The notes beneath the pieces were generated by a model, which saw nothing but the letters and a program-made list of their open reading frames with translations, was not told where the DNA came from and ran no database searches. From the NCBI RefSeq assembly GCF_035984415.1, contig NZ_CP130720.1:8432001-8496000 (forward strand): a stretch of 64,000 bases of DNA, in the 5' to 3' direction. Numbering within the stretch: position 1 is the stretch's first letter; every line of letters starts with the position of its first letter. Shown in pieces: positions 16,757 through 25,399 of this stretch. Source of the DNA: Streptomyces sp. NBC_01296 (GTDB lineage Bacteria; Actinomycetota; Actinomycetes; Streptomycetales; Streptomycetaceae). Position numbers and translations under genes: made by a program.

Positions 16757-17515
16757 ATGTTAGACACCGATGGCGTGGGCGTCTTCCTCGGGATGGACGT
16801 CGGCAAGTCCGTCCATCATGGCCACGGGCTGACCCCGGCGGGCAAGAAGGTCTTCGACAAGCCGATGCCCAACAGCGAACCGAAACTGCGGGCCGTCTTC
16901 GACAAACTCAAGGCCAAGTTCGGCACCGTGCTGGTGATCGTGGACCAGCCCGCCTCGATCGGTGCCCTGCCACTGACCGTCGCCCGGGACGCGGGCTGCC
17001 AGGTCGCCTACCTGCCCGGACTCGCCATGCGGCGGATCGCCGATCTCTATCCGGGCGAGGCGAAAACCGATGCGAAGGACGCCGCGGTGATCGCGGACGC
17101 GGCCCGGACGGTGCCCCACATCCTGCGCTCGCTGGAGCTGACCGACGAGATCACCGCCGAGCTCACGGTGCTGACCGGCTTCGACCAGGACCTCGCGGCC
17201 GAGGCCACCCGCACCAGCAACCGGATACGCGGCCTGCTCACCCAGTTCCACCCCAGCCTCGAGCGGGTCCTGGGACCGCGGCTGGACCACCCGGCCGTCA
17301 CCTGGCTCCTCGAGCGCTACGGATCTCCCAGCGCTCTGCGGAAAGCCGGCCGCCGCCGGCTCGTCGAGCTGATCCGGCCCAAGGCTCCGCGGATGGCTCA
17401 GAGGCTGATCGATGACGTCTTCGGCGCCCTCGACGAGCAGACCGTCATCGTTCCCGGCACGGGCACCCTCGACATCGTGATCCCATCTCTGGCCGCCTCG
17501 CTCGCCGCAGTCCAT
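16757..17515 (+). pseudogene. IS110 transposase, C-terminally truncated
   Basis: From the ATG at 16757 the protein reads a RuvC-like DEDD domain: FLGMDVGKSVHHGHGL with the first Asp, LVIVDQPASIGALPL, and EAKTDAKDAAVIADAARTVP with the closing Asp pair. A helical linker follows with SNRIRGLLTQFHPSLERVLG. The frame stays intact to DIVIPSLAASLAAVHG. The second domain, with the conserved serine and the GVG and GLAP motifs, is absent. About 250 of some 400 residues remain, so catalysis should be lost. Confidence 0.88.
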
Positions 17516-17522
17516 GGCCGGC

Positions 17523-17720
17523 GCCGGCCGGCGGCACGGATGTGCTCCCGGAGTTCGACCGGCCCGCCGTCGTCGCCTGGCTCCTGGCCAACGACAGGAT
17601 CGAAGTGCCCACGGAAGCGCCGGTCGCCTCGCTGGTGTTGGTCGCAGGCGGGGGCGGCACGCACCGGTTCCGGCTCGAGGACCCGTGGCTGGTCCTGGCC
17701 GAGGACGCCGCGGGGGAAGA
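17523..17720 (+). pseudogene. 3' piece of the gene interrupted by IS110
   Basis: The frame reads PAGGTDVLPEFDRPAVVAWL, then DRIEVPTEAPVASLVLVAGG and HRFRLEDPWLVLAEDA before codon bias ends near 17710. It fits directly behind the HTH piece at 16370-16496. The gene may encode a DNA-binding protein associated with DNA modification, but I cannot name it with confidence. A similar N-terminal architecture may be present in the broken gene at 37650-38247. Confidence 0.5.
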
Positions 17721-17722
17721 CC

Positions 17723-17888
17723 GGTGCTGGCGGAGCGCGTGGGTATCACGCCCGCCAACCTGGCGGTACTGAAGAACGGCCGTGCCGAGGCGGTGCGCTT
17801 CGCGACGCTCGCAGCGCTCTGCGAGGTGCTCGAAATGCCGGCCGGGCGACCTGCTGCGCTGGGAGGCCGGCGGCGCAGCGGCGGATGA
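17723..17888 (+). pseudogene. XRE/Cro-type HTH regulator, N-terminus lost
   Basis: The plus strand reads VLAERVGITPANLAVLKNGR, then AVRFATLAALCEVLEMPAGD and, after a frame shift, LLRWEAGGAAADD. This matches the small YozG-like Cro/CI regulators of about 70 residues, which consist of one HTH domain. The first 20 residues are missing because the sequence joins the split gene upstream. One frame change lies near 17845. Confidence 0.65.
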
Positions 17889-17949
17889 CCTCCTCGGCGC
17901 CGAAGGGCATCGCGCGGCACCACCGCGCCGTGACGGTTCACGGCGCCGT

Positions 17950-17986
17950 GAACCCCCGTCCTTCCACCTCGGGAGGACGGGGGTTC
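17950..17986. terminator. Strong hairpin, bidirectional terminator
   Basis: A perfect 13-bp stem (GAACCCCCGTCCT and its complement) with an 11-base loop. It lies after the HTH remnant and 73 bp past the stop of the oxidoreductase gene on the minus strand, so it can serve both directions. Confidence 0.75.
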
Positions 17987-18058
17987 GCCGCTGGGCGGAC
18001 ATGGGGAACGCGGAGGCCGCCGCTCGTGGGGCGGCGGTCTCCGGGAGCGGGGGTGCGG

Positions 18059-18994
18059 TCAGGCGCGGACACCGATGACGGTCTTGCCGCGGGCACCGCC
18101 TCGCTCGACCTTCTGCAGGGCCTCGGAGGCCTCGTCGAGCGGGAAGACCGTTTCGAGGATCGGCCGGAGCTGCCCGGACTCCACGAGGCCGGCGAGGTGG
18201 GCCAGCTGCTCGCCGTGCGGGCGCATGTAGAAGCTGAGGGCGCGGACGTTCCACTGGGCCTGCTTGGCCTCGGCGTCCGGGATGGGGACGATCGAGACCA
18301 GCGTGCCGCCGGGCTTGAGCACGCCGAAGGACCGTTCCTGGGTCTCGCCGCCGATGGTGTCGAGGACGACGTCCACGTCGGAGACGATCTCGTCGAACTT
18401 CTCGGCGCGGTAGTCGATCACCCGGTCGGCACCGAGCTCGCGGACCAGTTCCACGCTGCCGGCGCTGGCGGTGGCCACGACCTCGGCGCCGAGCTGCTTG
18501 GCGATCTGGACGGCTGCGGAGCCCACGCCGCCGGCGGCGCCGTGGATGAGCACGCGCGTCCCGGCCCGTACGTCGGCCTGCTCGGTCAGGGCCTGGAGGG
18601 CGGTGAGCGCGACCAGGGGCAGCGAGGCGGCCTCCTCGAACGTCAGGCCGGACGGCTTGGTGGCGACCAGCGACTGGTCCACGGCGACGTACTCGGCGAA
18701 GGCGCCGCCCACGCGGGGGTCGACGCGGGCGAAGACCTCGTCGCCCACCGCGAAGCGGGTGACCTCGCCGCCGACCTCGGCCACCACGCCGGCGAGCTCG
18801 TTGCCGATGACCAGCGGACCGGTCGGCGCACCCGCGCTCAGGAAGCCCTTGACGATCAGGTGGTCCACCGGATTGACCCCGGCCGCGCGGACCTCGATGA
18901 GCACGTCGCGGGGGCCGACGGCGGGGACGGGCACGTCGGTGACACGCACGACGTCGCGGACCTGGCCGTACTGGTCGATGACTGCTGCCTTCAT
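18059..18994 (-). CDS. NADP-dependent quinone/zinc-type oxidoreductase (MDR family)
   Basis: A 311-residue medium-chain reductase without zinc cysteines. The N-terminal GroES-like part has VLIEVRAAGVNPVDHLIVKG and IGNELAGVVAEVG. The Rossmann part has VLIHGAAGGVGSAAVQIAKQ. C-terminal QLRPILETVFPLDEASEAL is typical for quinone oxidoreductases. It would reduce quinones or enones with NADPH. The ATG at 18994 is preferred over one 18 bases earlier because GGAGCG lies before it. It follows the DsbA-family gene in a probable operon under the TetR gene at 19841. Confidence 0.92.
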   Translation of the reverse strand: MKAAVIDQYGQVRDVVRVTDVPVPAVGPRDVLIEVRAAGVNPVDHLIVKGFLSAGAPTGPLVIGNELAGVVAEVGGEVTRFAVGDEVFARVDPRVGGAFAEYVAVDQSLVATKPSGLTFEEAASLPLVALTALQALTEQADVRAGTRVLIHGAAGGVGSAAVQIAKQLGAEVVATASAGSVELVRELGADRVIDYRAEKFDEIVSDVDVVLDTIGGETQERSFGVLKPGGTLVSIVPIPDAEAKQAQWNVRALSFYMRPHGEQLAHLAGLVESGQLRPILETVFPLDEASEALQKVERGGARGKTVIGVRA

Positions 18995-19051
18995 GGGACG
19001 CTCCTTGATCAAGTCTGCGAGGGGTGGGGTGGGGCTGGGGGGAGGGGGGGA

Positions 19052-19693
19052 TCAGGCAGTGGTCGCGGGGCTGCGGTCGGCCGCGGCCCTCTCCAGGGCA
19101 TCGAGCAGGGCCTCGGGGTTCTGGGCGCCCTGGAGCACGAACGTGCCGTCGATCACGAAGGTGGGGACCGCCGTGACGCCGAGAGCGGTGGCTTCGGCGA
19201 GCTCGGCGCGGACTTCGTCCGCTCCCTCGGACGAGGCGAGGAAGGCCAGCGCGGCGGCGCGGTCGAGGCCGGCCGCCTCGGCGAGCCCCGCGAGGGCCTC
19301 GCGGTCGCCGAGGTTCCCGCCGTCGGTGAAGTAGTGCGCCAGCAGGCGCTCCTTCACCTCGGCCTGGCGCCCGTGCCGCCGGGCGAACCAGAGCAGGCGG
19401 TGCGCCTGGTAGGTGTTGGTGGCCAAGGCGTCGTCCATCCGGAACGTGATCCCCTCGGCGGACGCAGCACTGGTCAGCGGGCCGAAGATGGTCGCGGCGG
19501 GGCGACCGAACTTGCGCTCGTAGATGTGTGCGGACGGCTCCGTCGTCTCGGGCGCCGCGGGGTTGAGCTGGAACGGCCGATAGACGACGTCGACATTCGC
19601 CGCCTCCGGGAAGGCGGCCAGGGCCTTCTCGAAGCGGCGCTTGCCGATGTAGCACCACGGACACACCAGGTCCGAATAGATCTCGACCTTCAC
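19052..19693 (-). CDS. DsbA family oxidoreductase (FrnE-like)
   Basis: A 213-residue thioredoxin-fold protein with Cys-Pro-Trp-Cys at residues 11-14 (YSDLVCPWCYIGKRRFEKAL). A helical insertion and the cis-Pro region ALGVTAVPTFVIDGTFVLQG follow. FrnE-type members are cytoplasmic disulfide isomerases or glutathione-S-transferase-like, and no signal peptide is present here. The start is GTG at 19693, chosen because CAGGAGCG precedes it and the next codons match the family start (KVEIYSDLVCPWC). The downstream reductase gene suggests a redox-stress operon. A 14-bp inverted repeat lies upstream. Confidence 0.92.
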   Translation of the reverse strand: MKVEIYSDLVCPWCYIGKRRFEKALAAFPEAANVDVVYRPFQLNPAAPETTEPSAHIYERKFGRPAATIFGPLTSAASAEGITFRMDDALATNTYQAHRLLWFARRHGRQAEVKERLLAHYFTDGGNLGDREALAGLAEAAGLDRAAALAFLASSEGADEVRAELAEATALGVTAVPTFVIDGTFVLQGAQNPEALLDALERAAADRSPATTA

Positions 19694-19753
19694 GACGCTC
19701 GCTCCTGACGGATCGGTCTCACGGGTGGGCCCGGCTCCGCTTCGGGAGTTCCG

Positions 19754-19796
19754 GACCGCTCGTTCCATAACGTAGCCGATTTTGGAACGAGCGGTC
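19754..19796. promoter_or_regulatory. Long inverted repeat, likely TetR operator
   Basis: GACCGCTCGTTCCA (19754-19767) and its exact complement (19783-19796) face each other over a 15-base A/T-rich spacer, in the gap between the DsbA-type gene and the divergent TetR gene. Such long arms around a promoter spacer fit a TetR operator controlling both directions. Confidence 0.75.
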
Positions 19797-19840
19797 AACC
19801 ACGTGCTGCCCCAGCCGCCGACCTTCGCTACCGTGGGGGC

Positions 19841-20479
19841 ATGGCGAGACCACGCACGTTCGACGAAGAGGCGATCCTGGACCGGGCGATGATCCTGTTC
19901 TGGCGCAAGGGCTACGAGGCGACCGCGATGAGCGACCTCGTGGAGGAGCTGGGGCTGGGCCGCGGATCGATCTATGCGGCGTTCGGGGACAAGCACCAGC
20001 TGTTCATCCGGGCGCTCGGCCGCTACCTGGACCACCAGACCCGGCTGCTCGGCACCGCGCTCGACGACAAGAGTCCGGCGCTGCCCCAGCTGCGGGACGT
20101 CCTGGGCCGGCTCCTCGCCGCCGACGCGGCCTCCGGCAACGCAGGGTGCTTCAGCGTCAACAGCATCGCCGAACTGCTGCCGCGCGACGAGGAGGTCGCC
20201 CAGCTGGCCCGGCGGAACCTCCGGTACGCCGAGGAGGCGTTCACCGCGCAGCTGGAGCGGGCTGCGCGGGACGGGGAGCTCGCTCCGGCCGTCACCCCGC
20301 CGCAAGGCGCTCGGCTGCTGCTCAACCTGGTGCAGGGCCTGCAGATCATGCGGAAGGTCGACCCCGACCCGGCCCGCGCCGCGGACTGCCTGGACTCCAC
20401 CTTCGCCCTCCTGCAGCGCCCCCTCGACACCGCGGAGGTACCCGGCGACGGCCCGGTCATGGCCGCAGCGGCGCCATGA
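19841..20479 (+). CDS. TetR/AcrR family regulator
   Basis: A 212-residue repressor. Residues 8-55 are the HTH (DEEAILDRAMILFWRKGYEA, then LVEELGLGRGSIYAAFGDKH). The ligand domain includes GCFSVNSIAELLPRDEEVAQ and LLLNLVQGLQIMRKVDP. This is the subfamily in which C-terminal GCF/L and GL-x-x-M motifs recur. It faces the DsbA/oxidoreductase operon and a 28-bp inverted repeat lies between them, so it is the likely repressor of a redox- or electrophile-responsive operon. Confidence 0.93.
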   Translation: MARPRTFDEEAILDRAMILFWRKGYEATAMSDLVEELGLGRGSIYAAFGDKHQLFIRALGRYLDHQTRLLGTALDDKSPALPQLRDVLGRLLAADAASGNAGCFSVNSIAELLPRDEEVAQLARRNLRYAEEAFTAQLERAARDGELAPAVTPPQGARLLLNLVQGLQIMRKVDPDPARAADCLDSTFALLQRPLDTAEVPGDGPVMAAAAP

Positions 20480-20599
20480 CCCAGGCCGGGGGGAGCCGGC
20501 CCGCCACCGCCCCGGGGCGACGGCCCGGGCCGGTGGCATCGCGCCCGCGGTGCGGCGGCTACGCGATCCCGGGGGATCTGCCGTGCCGCGAACGCGGCG

Positions 20600-20850
20600 C
20601 GCACGGCATCCGCCACGCCCTTGCCGTACATGCGCTGCGCGTTGAGAGCTTGTTGAAGCAGCGTTGCCGCGCCGCCGGCGTCCGCTGATCTGGTCGACGC
20701 GCTCGGGGATGGTGCAGGCGATGCCGCGTTTGCGGAGGTAGGCGCGGATCTTGCGGGAGCTGTAGCCCCCTTGTCGCCGACCACCCGGGCCGGACGGGTG
20801 CGGGGCCGGCCGCCGGGCCCGCACCGTTTGATGCGGCTGCGGGCCATGAT
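20600..20850 (-). pseudogene. IS5-family transposase fragment
   Basis: The minus strand reads VGDKGGYSSRKIRAYLRKRG and IACTIPERVDQ, the part around the second DDE aspartate of IS5-type transposases. Further on, a different frame gives RCFNKL, corresponding to the family's ERCINKL. The N-terminal half and the true C-terminus are missing, and the frame changes. The remainder of 20480-20884 has no gene. Confidence 0.65.
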
Positions 20851-20884
20851 TCCGCGAGAACGCTGCGACCTCGAGAGGTCGCGG

Positions 20885-21490
20885 TCACCCGTCCCGACGG
20901 GGGCGGTCTTCCTGTCCCGCCAGGGGGGTGGCGGACCAGCCGTGTTCCAGCAGGGTGAACAGGTCGCGCATGGTCCCGGCCGGGTCTTCGCTTGCGCGGG
21001 CGATGCTGGGAGCTTCCAGGGCGAAGCGTGCCAGGCCGACGACGGCGGGGTCTTCCGGGGCGAGCCCGGTGGCCTCGGCGAGGGCGGCGGCCAGCGCCTT
21101 CTCGTGGCGCAACCACATGCGACGGGCGTAGTCCCGCAGTGCAGGGGTGGATTCGACCAGGACGAAAGTGGGGTCGTTGGCTCGCACGGCGGTTCGGGTG
21201 CGCACCATGTGGTCGCGCAGGGCGTGCAGCACGGGCTGACCGGGGGCCCGGTCGTGAACGGCGGCGACCAGGGCGCTCTCCATGTCCGTGTCCAGGTCGA
21301 AGACGAGGGCCTCCTTGCTGGGGAAGTGCTTGAAGAGCGTGCTCAGCGAGACGTCGGCCGCCTCCGCCACCTCGCGTACACCGACGTCGTCGAAGCCGCG
21401 CTCGGTGAACAGCCGCACTGCGGCATCCGTCAAGGCCTGCCTCGTCTGGGCCTTCTTGCGTTCGCGGCGTCCTGTCGTTGTCTCGGCCAT
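20885..21490 (-). CDS. TetR/AcrR family regulator
   Basis: A 201-residue regulator. The HTH is at about residues 14-60 (TRQALTDAAVRLFTERGFDD, then VAEAADVSLSTLFKHFPSKE). The C-terminal region with RRMWLRHEKALAAALAEATG resembles MftR-like TetR C-domains. It is divergent from the TetX-like monooxygenase gene, with 238 bp between starts. CGACT-N8-AGTCG at 21531-21548 is a candidate operator. It most likely controls the monooxygenase. Confidence 0.92.
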   Translation of the reverse strand: MAETTTGRRERKKAQTRQALTDAAVRLFTERGFDDVGVREVAEAADVSLSTLFKHFPSKEALVFDLDTDMESALVAAVHDRAPGQPVLHALRDHMVRTRTAVRANDPTFVLVESTPALRDYARRMWLRHEKALAAALAEATGLAPEDPAVVGLARFALEAPSIARASEDPAGTMRDLFTLLEHGWSATPLAGQEDRPRRDG

Positions 21491-21530
21491 GCCCCCACCT
21501 TACCTCCTTGAGGGGATCCGCTCGCAAAGG

Positions 21531-21548
21531 CGACTCAATGTAAAGTCG
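21531..21548. promoter_or_regulatory. Candidate operator for the divergent TetR
   Basis: CGACT-CAATGTAA-AGTCG is a 5-bp inverted repeat with an A/T-rich centre 41 bp upstream of the TetR start. The arms are short, so this is tentative. Confidence 0.4.
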
Positions 21549-21728
21549 GAGCGGTTGTACTTTTGGAGCTGCTATGTTTCTGTGAGTGGGGACGGCTGAC
21601 CGGCACCCCGGCCGCCGGAACCCGGGACGCGTCCCACACCGGAACGACTGATCCGCCATGCCCTGAACAGGGCGTCGCCACAACGCACCAGCACCCTCCC
21701 CCAACCCTTTGAACGGAGCGTGGCCCTC

Positions 21729-22883
21729 ATGTCCACCACCGCTCGTATTGCGATCGTCGGCGCCGGCCTCGGCGGCCTCGTCTGCGCACGCGTCCTGCAA
21801 CAGCACGGCGTGCCGGTCACGGTCTTCGAGCACGAGACCGCCCCCCACTCCCGCTCGCAAGGCGGCACTCTCGACATCCACGAAGACACCGGCCAGGCAG
21901 CCCTGCGCACAGCCGGCCTGTTCGACCAGTTCCTCGCCCTCTCCCGGCCCGAGAGCCAGGAGTGGCGCCTGTACGACCGCCACGCGACCCTGATACGCCA
22001 CGACCAGGCGGACGAGGACGATCTGAGCAGGCCCGAGATCGACCGCGGCCAGCTGCGCGCGCTCCTGCTGGACTCCCTCGCCCCCGGCACGGTCCGTTGG
22101 GGCCACTCCGTAAGGGCCGTCACCCCACTACCCCGTGGCACCGTCCGCCTGCACCACCACGACCGCACGGGCGAAGACTTCGACCTGGTCATCGGCGCCG
22201 ATGGCGCCTGGTCCCGGGTGCGCCCCGCGCTCTCCGACGCCCAACCCTCCTACGCCGGTGTCACCTTGGTGGAGGCTCACTTCGACGACGTCGACCATCG
22301 TCACCCCGGCATCGCCCACCTGGTAGGTCGCGGCACCATGTCGGCCAAGGCGGGCCGCCGCAGCCTGGTGCTCCAGCGGAACAGCAACGGACACGTCCGC
22401 GCCTACGTCAACTTCCGCGGCCCCCAGGACTGGCACGCCGGCCTCGACCTCGCAGACACCCAGGCAGTGCGGGCGCGCCTCCTCACCCAGTACCAGGGCT
22501 GGCACGAGAGCCTGCTGCACATCCTGCGCGACAACGAGGGCGGTTTCATCAACCGGCCCATGTTCGTCCTTCCCGTTCACCACTCCTGGCAGCGCGTCCC
22601 CGGCATCACCCTGCTCGGAGACGCCGCCCACCTGATGCCACCCGTCGGCGTCGGCGCCAACCTCGCCCTGCTCGACGGCGCCGAACTCGCCCGAGCCGTC
22701 ATCGACCACCCCACTGTCGACCAGGCCCTCGACGCCTACGAAAGCGTCATGCTGCCCCGCGCCGCCGACAACGCCAGGACCGCCCAGCAGATGCTCACCA
22801 CCCTCATGCCCGACATCGACTCCGACGACGCCGCCTTCCCCGACAGCCTCTGGCCTGACTCGCGCCCCGCTCACACCAACTGA
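21729..22883 (+). CDS. FAD-dependent monooxygenase, TetX-like
   Basis: A 384-residue group A flavoprotein hydroxylase. The GAGLGGL dinucleotide motif is at residues 11-17, the DG region is FDLVIGADGAWSRVRPAL, and the second FAD motif is ITLLGDAAHLMPPVGVGANL. QGGTLDIHEDTGQAAL and FRGPQDW-like segments are typical of the TetX/TetX2 clade, which hydroxylates tetracycline and related polyketides; many actinobacterial members act in other pathways. The ATG at 21729 is chosen because GGAG lies ten bases before it; a GTG nine bases upstream is too close to that site. It is divergent from a TetR gene, a layout like a substrate-inducible detoxification pair. Confidence 0.9.
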   Translation: MSTTARIAIVGAGLGGLVCARVLQQHGVPVTVFEHETAPHSRSQGGTLDIHEDTGQAALRTAGLFDQFLALSRPESQEWRLYDRHATLIRHDQADEDDLSRPEIDRGQLRALLLDSLAPGTVRWGHSVRAVTPLPRGTVRLHHHDRTGEDFDLVIGADGAWSRVRPALSDAQPSYAGVTLVEAHFDDVDHRHPGIAHLVGRGTMSAKAGRRSLVLQRNSNGHVRAYVNFRGPQDWHAGLDLADTQAVRARLLTQYQGWHESLLHILRDNEGGFINRPMFVLPVHHSWQRVPGITLLGDAAHLMPPVGVGANLALLDGAELARAVIDHPTVDQALDAYESVMLPRAADNARTAQQMLTTLMPDIDSDDAAFPDSLWPDSRPAHTN

Positions 22884-23257
22884 GCACGGCAGGCAACGCG
22901 CCGCCCGACTTCCGCAGACGGGACCGCCACCAGGTGAAGTGGTCCTTACCTTGTTGGCGGGTTGATTCCGGCCCTTCGTACGATCGGGACCACCGAGGGT
23001 CTGGGTCTGGGTGTGGCCTTGCACGCTCATGCCGTGAGGTGAACAACCAGGGCACCGCCGCGCAGGTGGAGTACCTGGCAGGCAGGTGCGCAGACGTGCA
23101 CGCTCCACGAGACCTGCTGACCGACCTCACCGCTTGATGCCAGTACCGTCCAGCCCCCTTTAGCTCGCGTCGATGCCTTCCACCCGTGCCGGAGCCCTCG
23201 GCGTCGCGGCCGGGCCGGCGCGGTGGCGCGGGCCGACGCGGTGCTTCCGGGCAGCGG
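22884..23257. other. Stretch with one doubtful fragment
   Basis: No complete gene is present. On the plus strand near 23035-23137, EVNNQGTAAQVEYLAGR and a stop after LLTDLTA look like a C-terminal fragment with moderate codon bias, but I cannot name the family. Confidence 0.35.
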
Positions 23258-23898
23258 TCACCTGGAGTACAACCTCGGAGTGAGACCGCTGGAGACGTCC
23301 CCGGAAGCGAAGACCCGGGCGTACGTCCCCGGCCCGTAAGCGGCCAGGGCCGCCGCGAGGGATTCATCGGCCGGCCCCGCGCCCCAGCGGGATTCGTCTT
23401 CAGGGGCGGGTGTCTGACGTGGTAGTTCACGACGGACGATGAGGAGCGCGGCGAGAGCCTGGGCGTGAGCCGCGTCCATGGTGCGGTCAGCAAGTCGGGG
23501 CCGAGCTGGTGAACTCGCCCAGTGAGGTTGTGCGTGGCGAGCGCCCGCCGCAGTCCGGCGCTCAACACCGCGGGGTCTCCCGCACGGCTGTCATTCCCGG
23601 AGGGGGCGGCCGCGGTCGGCACCCGCTCGACGCCTTCGCGGAGCGCGGCGACAGCGGCCGGGACGACCTCCAGGATTTCAGCGGCCGCAGGGCTCAGGCT
23701 GGACAGTGCCCCGGCGAGTACCTCCAGAGCGGTGGCCGCGTCCTCGATGGCGCCCGCGCTCCACCGCTCGAGCCCGCTGGCGTCGGCGAGAGCACACGCG
23801 GCGATCACCGCGCTCTCGGCCAGTGGGTCCAGGCGGGTGCCGGAGTGCTTCATACCGCCCAACGAGTCCGGCCAGTCCGCGTGATGCTGGCGAACCAT
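23258..23898 (-). pseudogene. Hypothetical gene split by a frameshift
   Basis: From the ATG at 23898, preceded by GGTGGAGG, a well-biased helical segment runs through ESAVIAACALADASGLERWS and AAAEILEVVPAAVAALREG to about 23485. There the bias moves to another frame, which begins with its own ATG at 23479 (MDAAHAQALAALLIVRRELP) and ends at 23258. Removing one base near 23485 would join them into a protein of about 210 residues. It may be two overlapping genes or one frameshifted gene. The family is not recognised. Confidence 0.5.
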
Positions 23899-24186
23899 GA
23901 TCGCAAGCCTCCACCGAGCCGGAGCGCGAGAGCTGCGCATCCGGCCAAGCAATGACCGGCATACCCGACTCAACCAGTGGAAAGAGACCGCCATGCCCAT
24001 CGGCCCTGGCTACGACGACCCCGAGTACGACAACTACGACCCTGCCTGGAAAGAGCAGAGCACCTCGTTCCGGCAACATCCTCGACGCAGACCTCGGCCG
24101 CATCCGGCACCGCTCCTGACCGGAAAACCAATGGATCTACGGAGCGCGCCCTACGCTGTGTGAGCCGACCGAAGCGGGAATCCCCG

Positions 24187-24475
24187 TGGAACAGCCGCTC
24201 TCCGCACCGGAGCCGGAGCCTGCCCGAATCGTCGTCCGTGACGAGATGTGGGGCCTGACCGGCCCGAGCGAGACCTCCAGGCCGACGAGCAGCCGGCCTC
24301 TGCCAGCCCACCGTCCAACCTTGTTCTCCCCAGCGGGCACGTCCTGGTGCTCGGACCTCCCATGAGGGCCGCCGAGTCGGTGATGGACGAACTCGTCCGC
24401 CTGGGTCGACGGCATGTCGTACCTGCTCCGGTCTGCGTTCCTTTCACACCGCACCGGCCCAACGATGAGGCCTAA
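24187..24475 (+). pseudogene. Small hypothetical gene with a frameshift
   Basis: From GTG at 24187 the frame reads EQPLSAPEPEPARIVVRDEM and WGLTGPSET. It then shifts near 24275 to NLVLPSGHVLVLGPPMRAAE and SVMDELVRLGRRHVVPAP, stopping at 24475. The two halves together would give about 95 residues with steady bias. No family or motif is recognised. Before it, at 23993, an ATG opens MPIGPGYDDPEYDNYDP, another unidentified short N-terminus. Confidence 0.4.
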
Positions 24476-24755
24476 TCCCTTGGTGGCGGCGGTCGCCGGC
24501 CGCACCCCACGACGAGTTCAGCAGTCGCATCGACTCCGGCCAGCCCGATGCTGTTCAGCACCTGTTTTGTGCGTCAGACCGGAACGGCCTCCCGCTCCAC
24601 TGCGGTGGCGTCCAAGACGCTGTTGACGGCCTCGATGAACGAAGCGAAGTCGCCGTCGCTGAGGCAGAGCCCCTGTGATGTGCCGAAGCTCGATAGTTGG
24701 CAAACCAGCAGGATCAGTTGACACCGAGATCGCCGGCGCGTCCTAGAGTGACTCG
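24476..24755. other. Stretch with a possible minus-strand tail fragment
   Basis: On the minus strand, TSQGLCLSDGDFASFIEAVN and a stop at 24574 resemble a protein tail, perhaps DUF397-like. There is no start and the bias is short. The promoter of the GNAT gene should lie at the right end. Confidence 0.3.
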
Positions 24756-25328
24756 ATGAGCGACGATCCAGTGATATTGCGTCCGGTGGACGAGGGCGAT
24801 CTGCCACTGCTTGAGCAGTTCCTGACAGATCCCGAGGCGACTGGGCCGTTCCAGTGGCTGGGCTGGTCAGATCCGGGGCGTTGGCGGCGGCGCTGGGCGC
24901 AGGACGGCCTGCTCAGCGATGAGGCGGGTCAGCTGATGGTGGTAACCGGTGCCGACCGGCTTGGCTTCGTGGCATGGCGGAAGGTCGTGACCTCGCGGAG
25001 TTCCTACTGTTGGAACATTGGAGCCCAGCTGCTGCCAGAAGCCCGGGGCCGGGGTATCGGCACGCAGGCTCAGCGGCTGCTGACGCGGTACCTGTTCGCG
25101 CACACGCCTGTGGTCAGGATCGAGGCGGATACCGAGACGGGGAACCTCGCTGAGCAGCGCGCACTGGAAAGGTCGGGCTTCACCCGCGAGGGCGTGTTGC
25201 GCAGCATCGTGTTCCGGGACGGGCAGTGGCGGGACGTCGTTCGCTACAGCGTGCTCCGCGACGACATCGCCTCAGCCGGAAGCCCTACCTCAGATCAGCC
25301 CAGCGCCAGGGGCCGACAGACGGCCTGA
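24756..25328 (+). CDS. GNAT family N-acetyltransferase (RimJ/RimL-like)
   Basis: A 190-residue acetyltransferase. It starts with VILRPVDEGDLPLLEQFLTD. The acetyl-CoA pyrophosphate loop is LLPEARGRGIGTQAQRLL (R/Q-x-x-G-x-G/A), followed by IEADTETGNLAEQRALERSG and GFTREGVLRS, which are typical of the RimJ/RimL/YdaF group that acetylates protein N-termini or small amines. The acceptor is not predictable. Codon use is somewhat less GC-biased than in neighbouring genes. No operon partner is evident. Confidence 0.9.
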   Translation: MSDDPVILRPVDEGDLPLLEQFLTDPEATGPFQWLGWSDPGRWRRRWAQDGLLSDEAGQLMVVTGADRLGFVAWRKVVTSRSSYCWNIGAQLLPEARGRGIGTQAQRLLTRYLFAHTPVVRIEADTETGNLAEQRALERSGFTREGVLRSIVFRDGQWRDVVRYSVLRDDIASAGSPTSDQPSARGRQTA

Positions 25329-25399
25329 CTCGGACTCATCCCAGCGCTCCAGAGGAGCACCGACAACCCTGCCGGTCCTGCCCTTGGTGACAAGCAGCG

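Larger units (their letters stand above)
16497..17522 (+). mobile_element. Truncated IS110-family insertion sequence
   Basis: About 1.0 kb lies between two halves of a split gene (16370-16496 and 17523-17720). It comprises 260 bp of non-coding left end and a transposase reading that stops abruptly after SLAASLAAVHGRRR. Host sequence resumes within a few codons. IS110 elements have no terminal inverted repeats, so exact ends cannot be drawn. The loss of the transposase C-terminal half indicates a deletion at the right end after insertion. Confidence 0.65.

Noticed and set aside
19013..19051. G-rich tract between the DsbA and reductase genes as a G-quadruplex or riboswitch
   Set aside because: The runs are on the non-transcribed strand for this operon and no conserved aptamer fold is visible.
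16694..19708. A 1004-codon frame from IS110 through the reductase region
   Set aside because: Only the first 250 codons match IS110. The rest is antisense to the oxidoreductase and DsbA genes.
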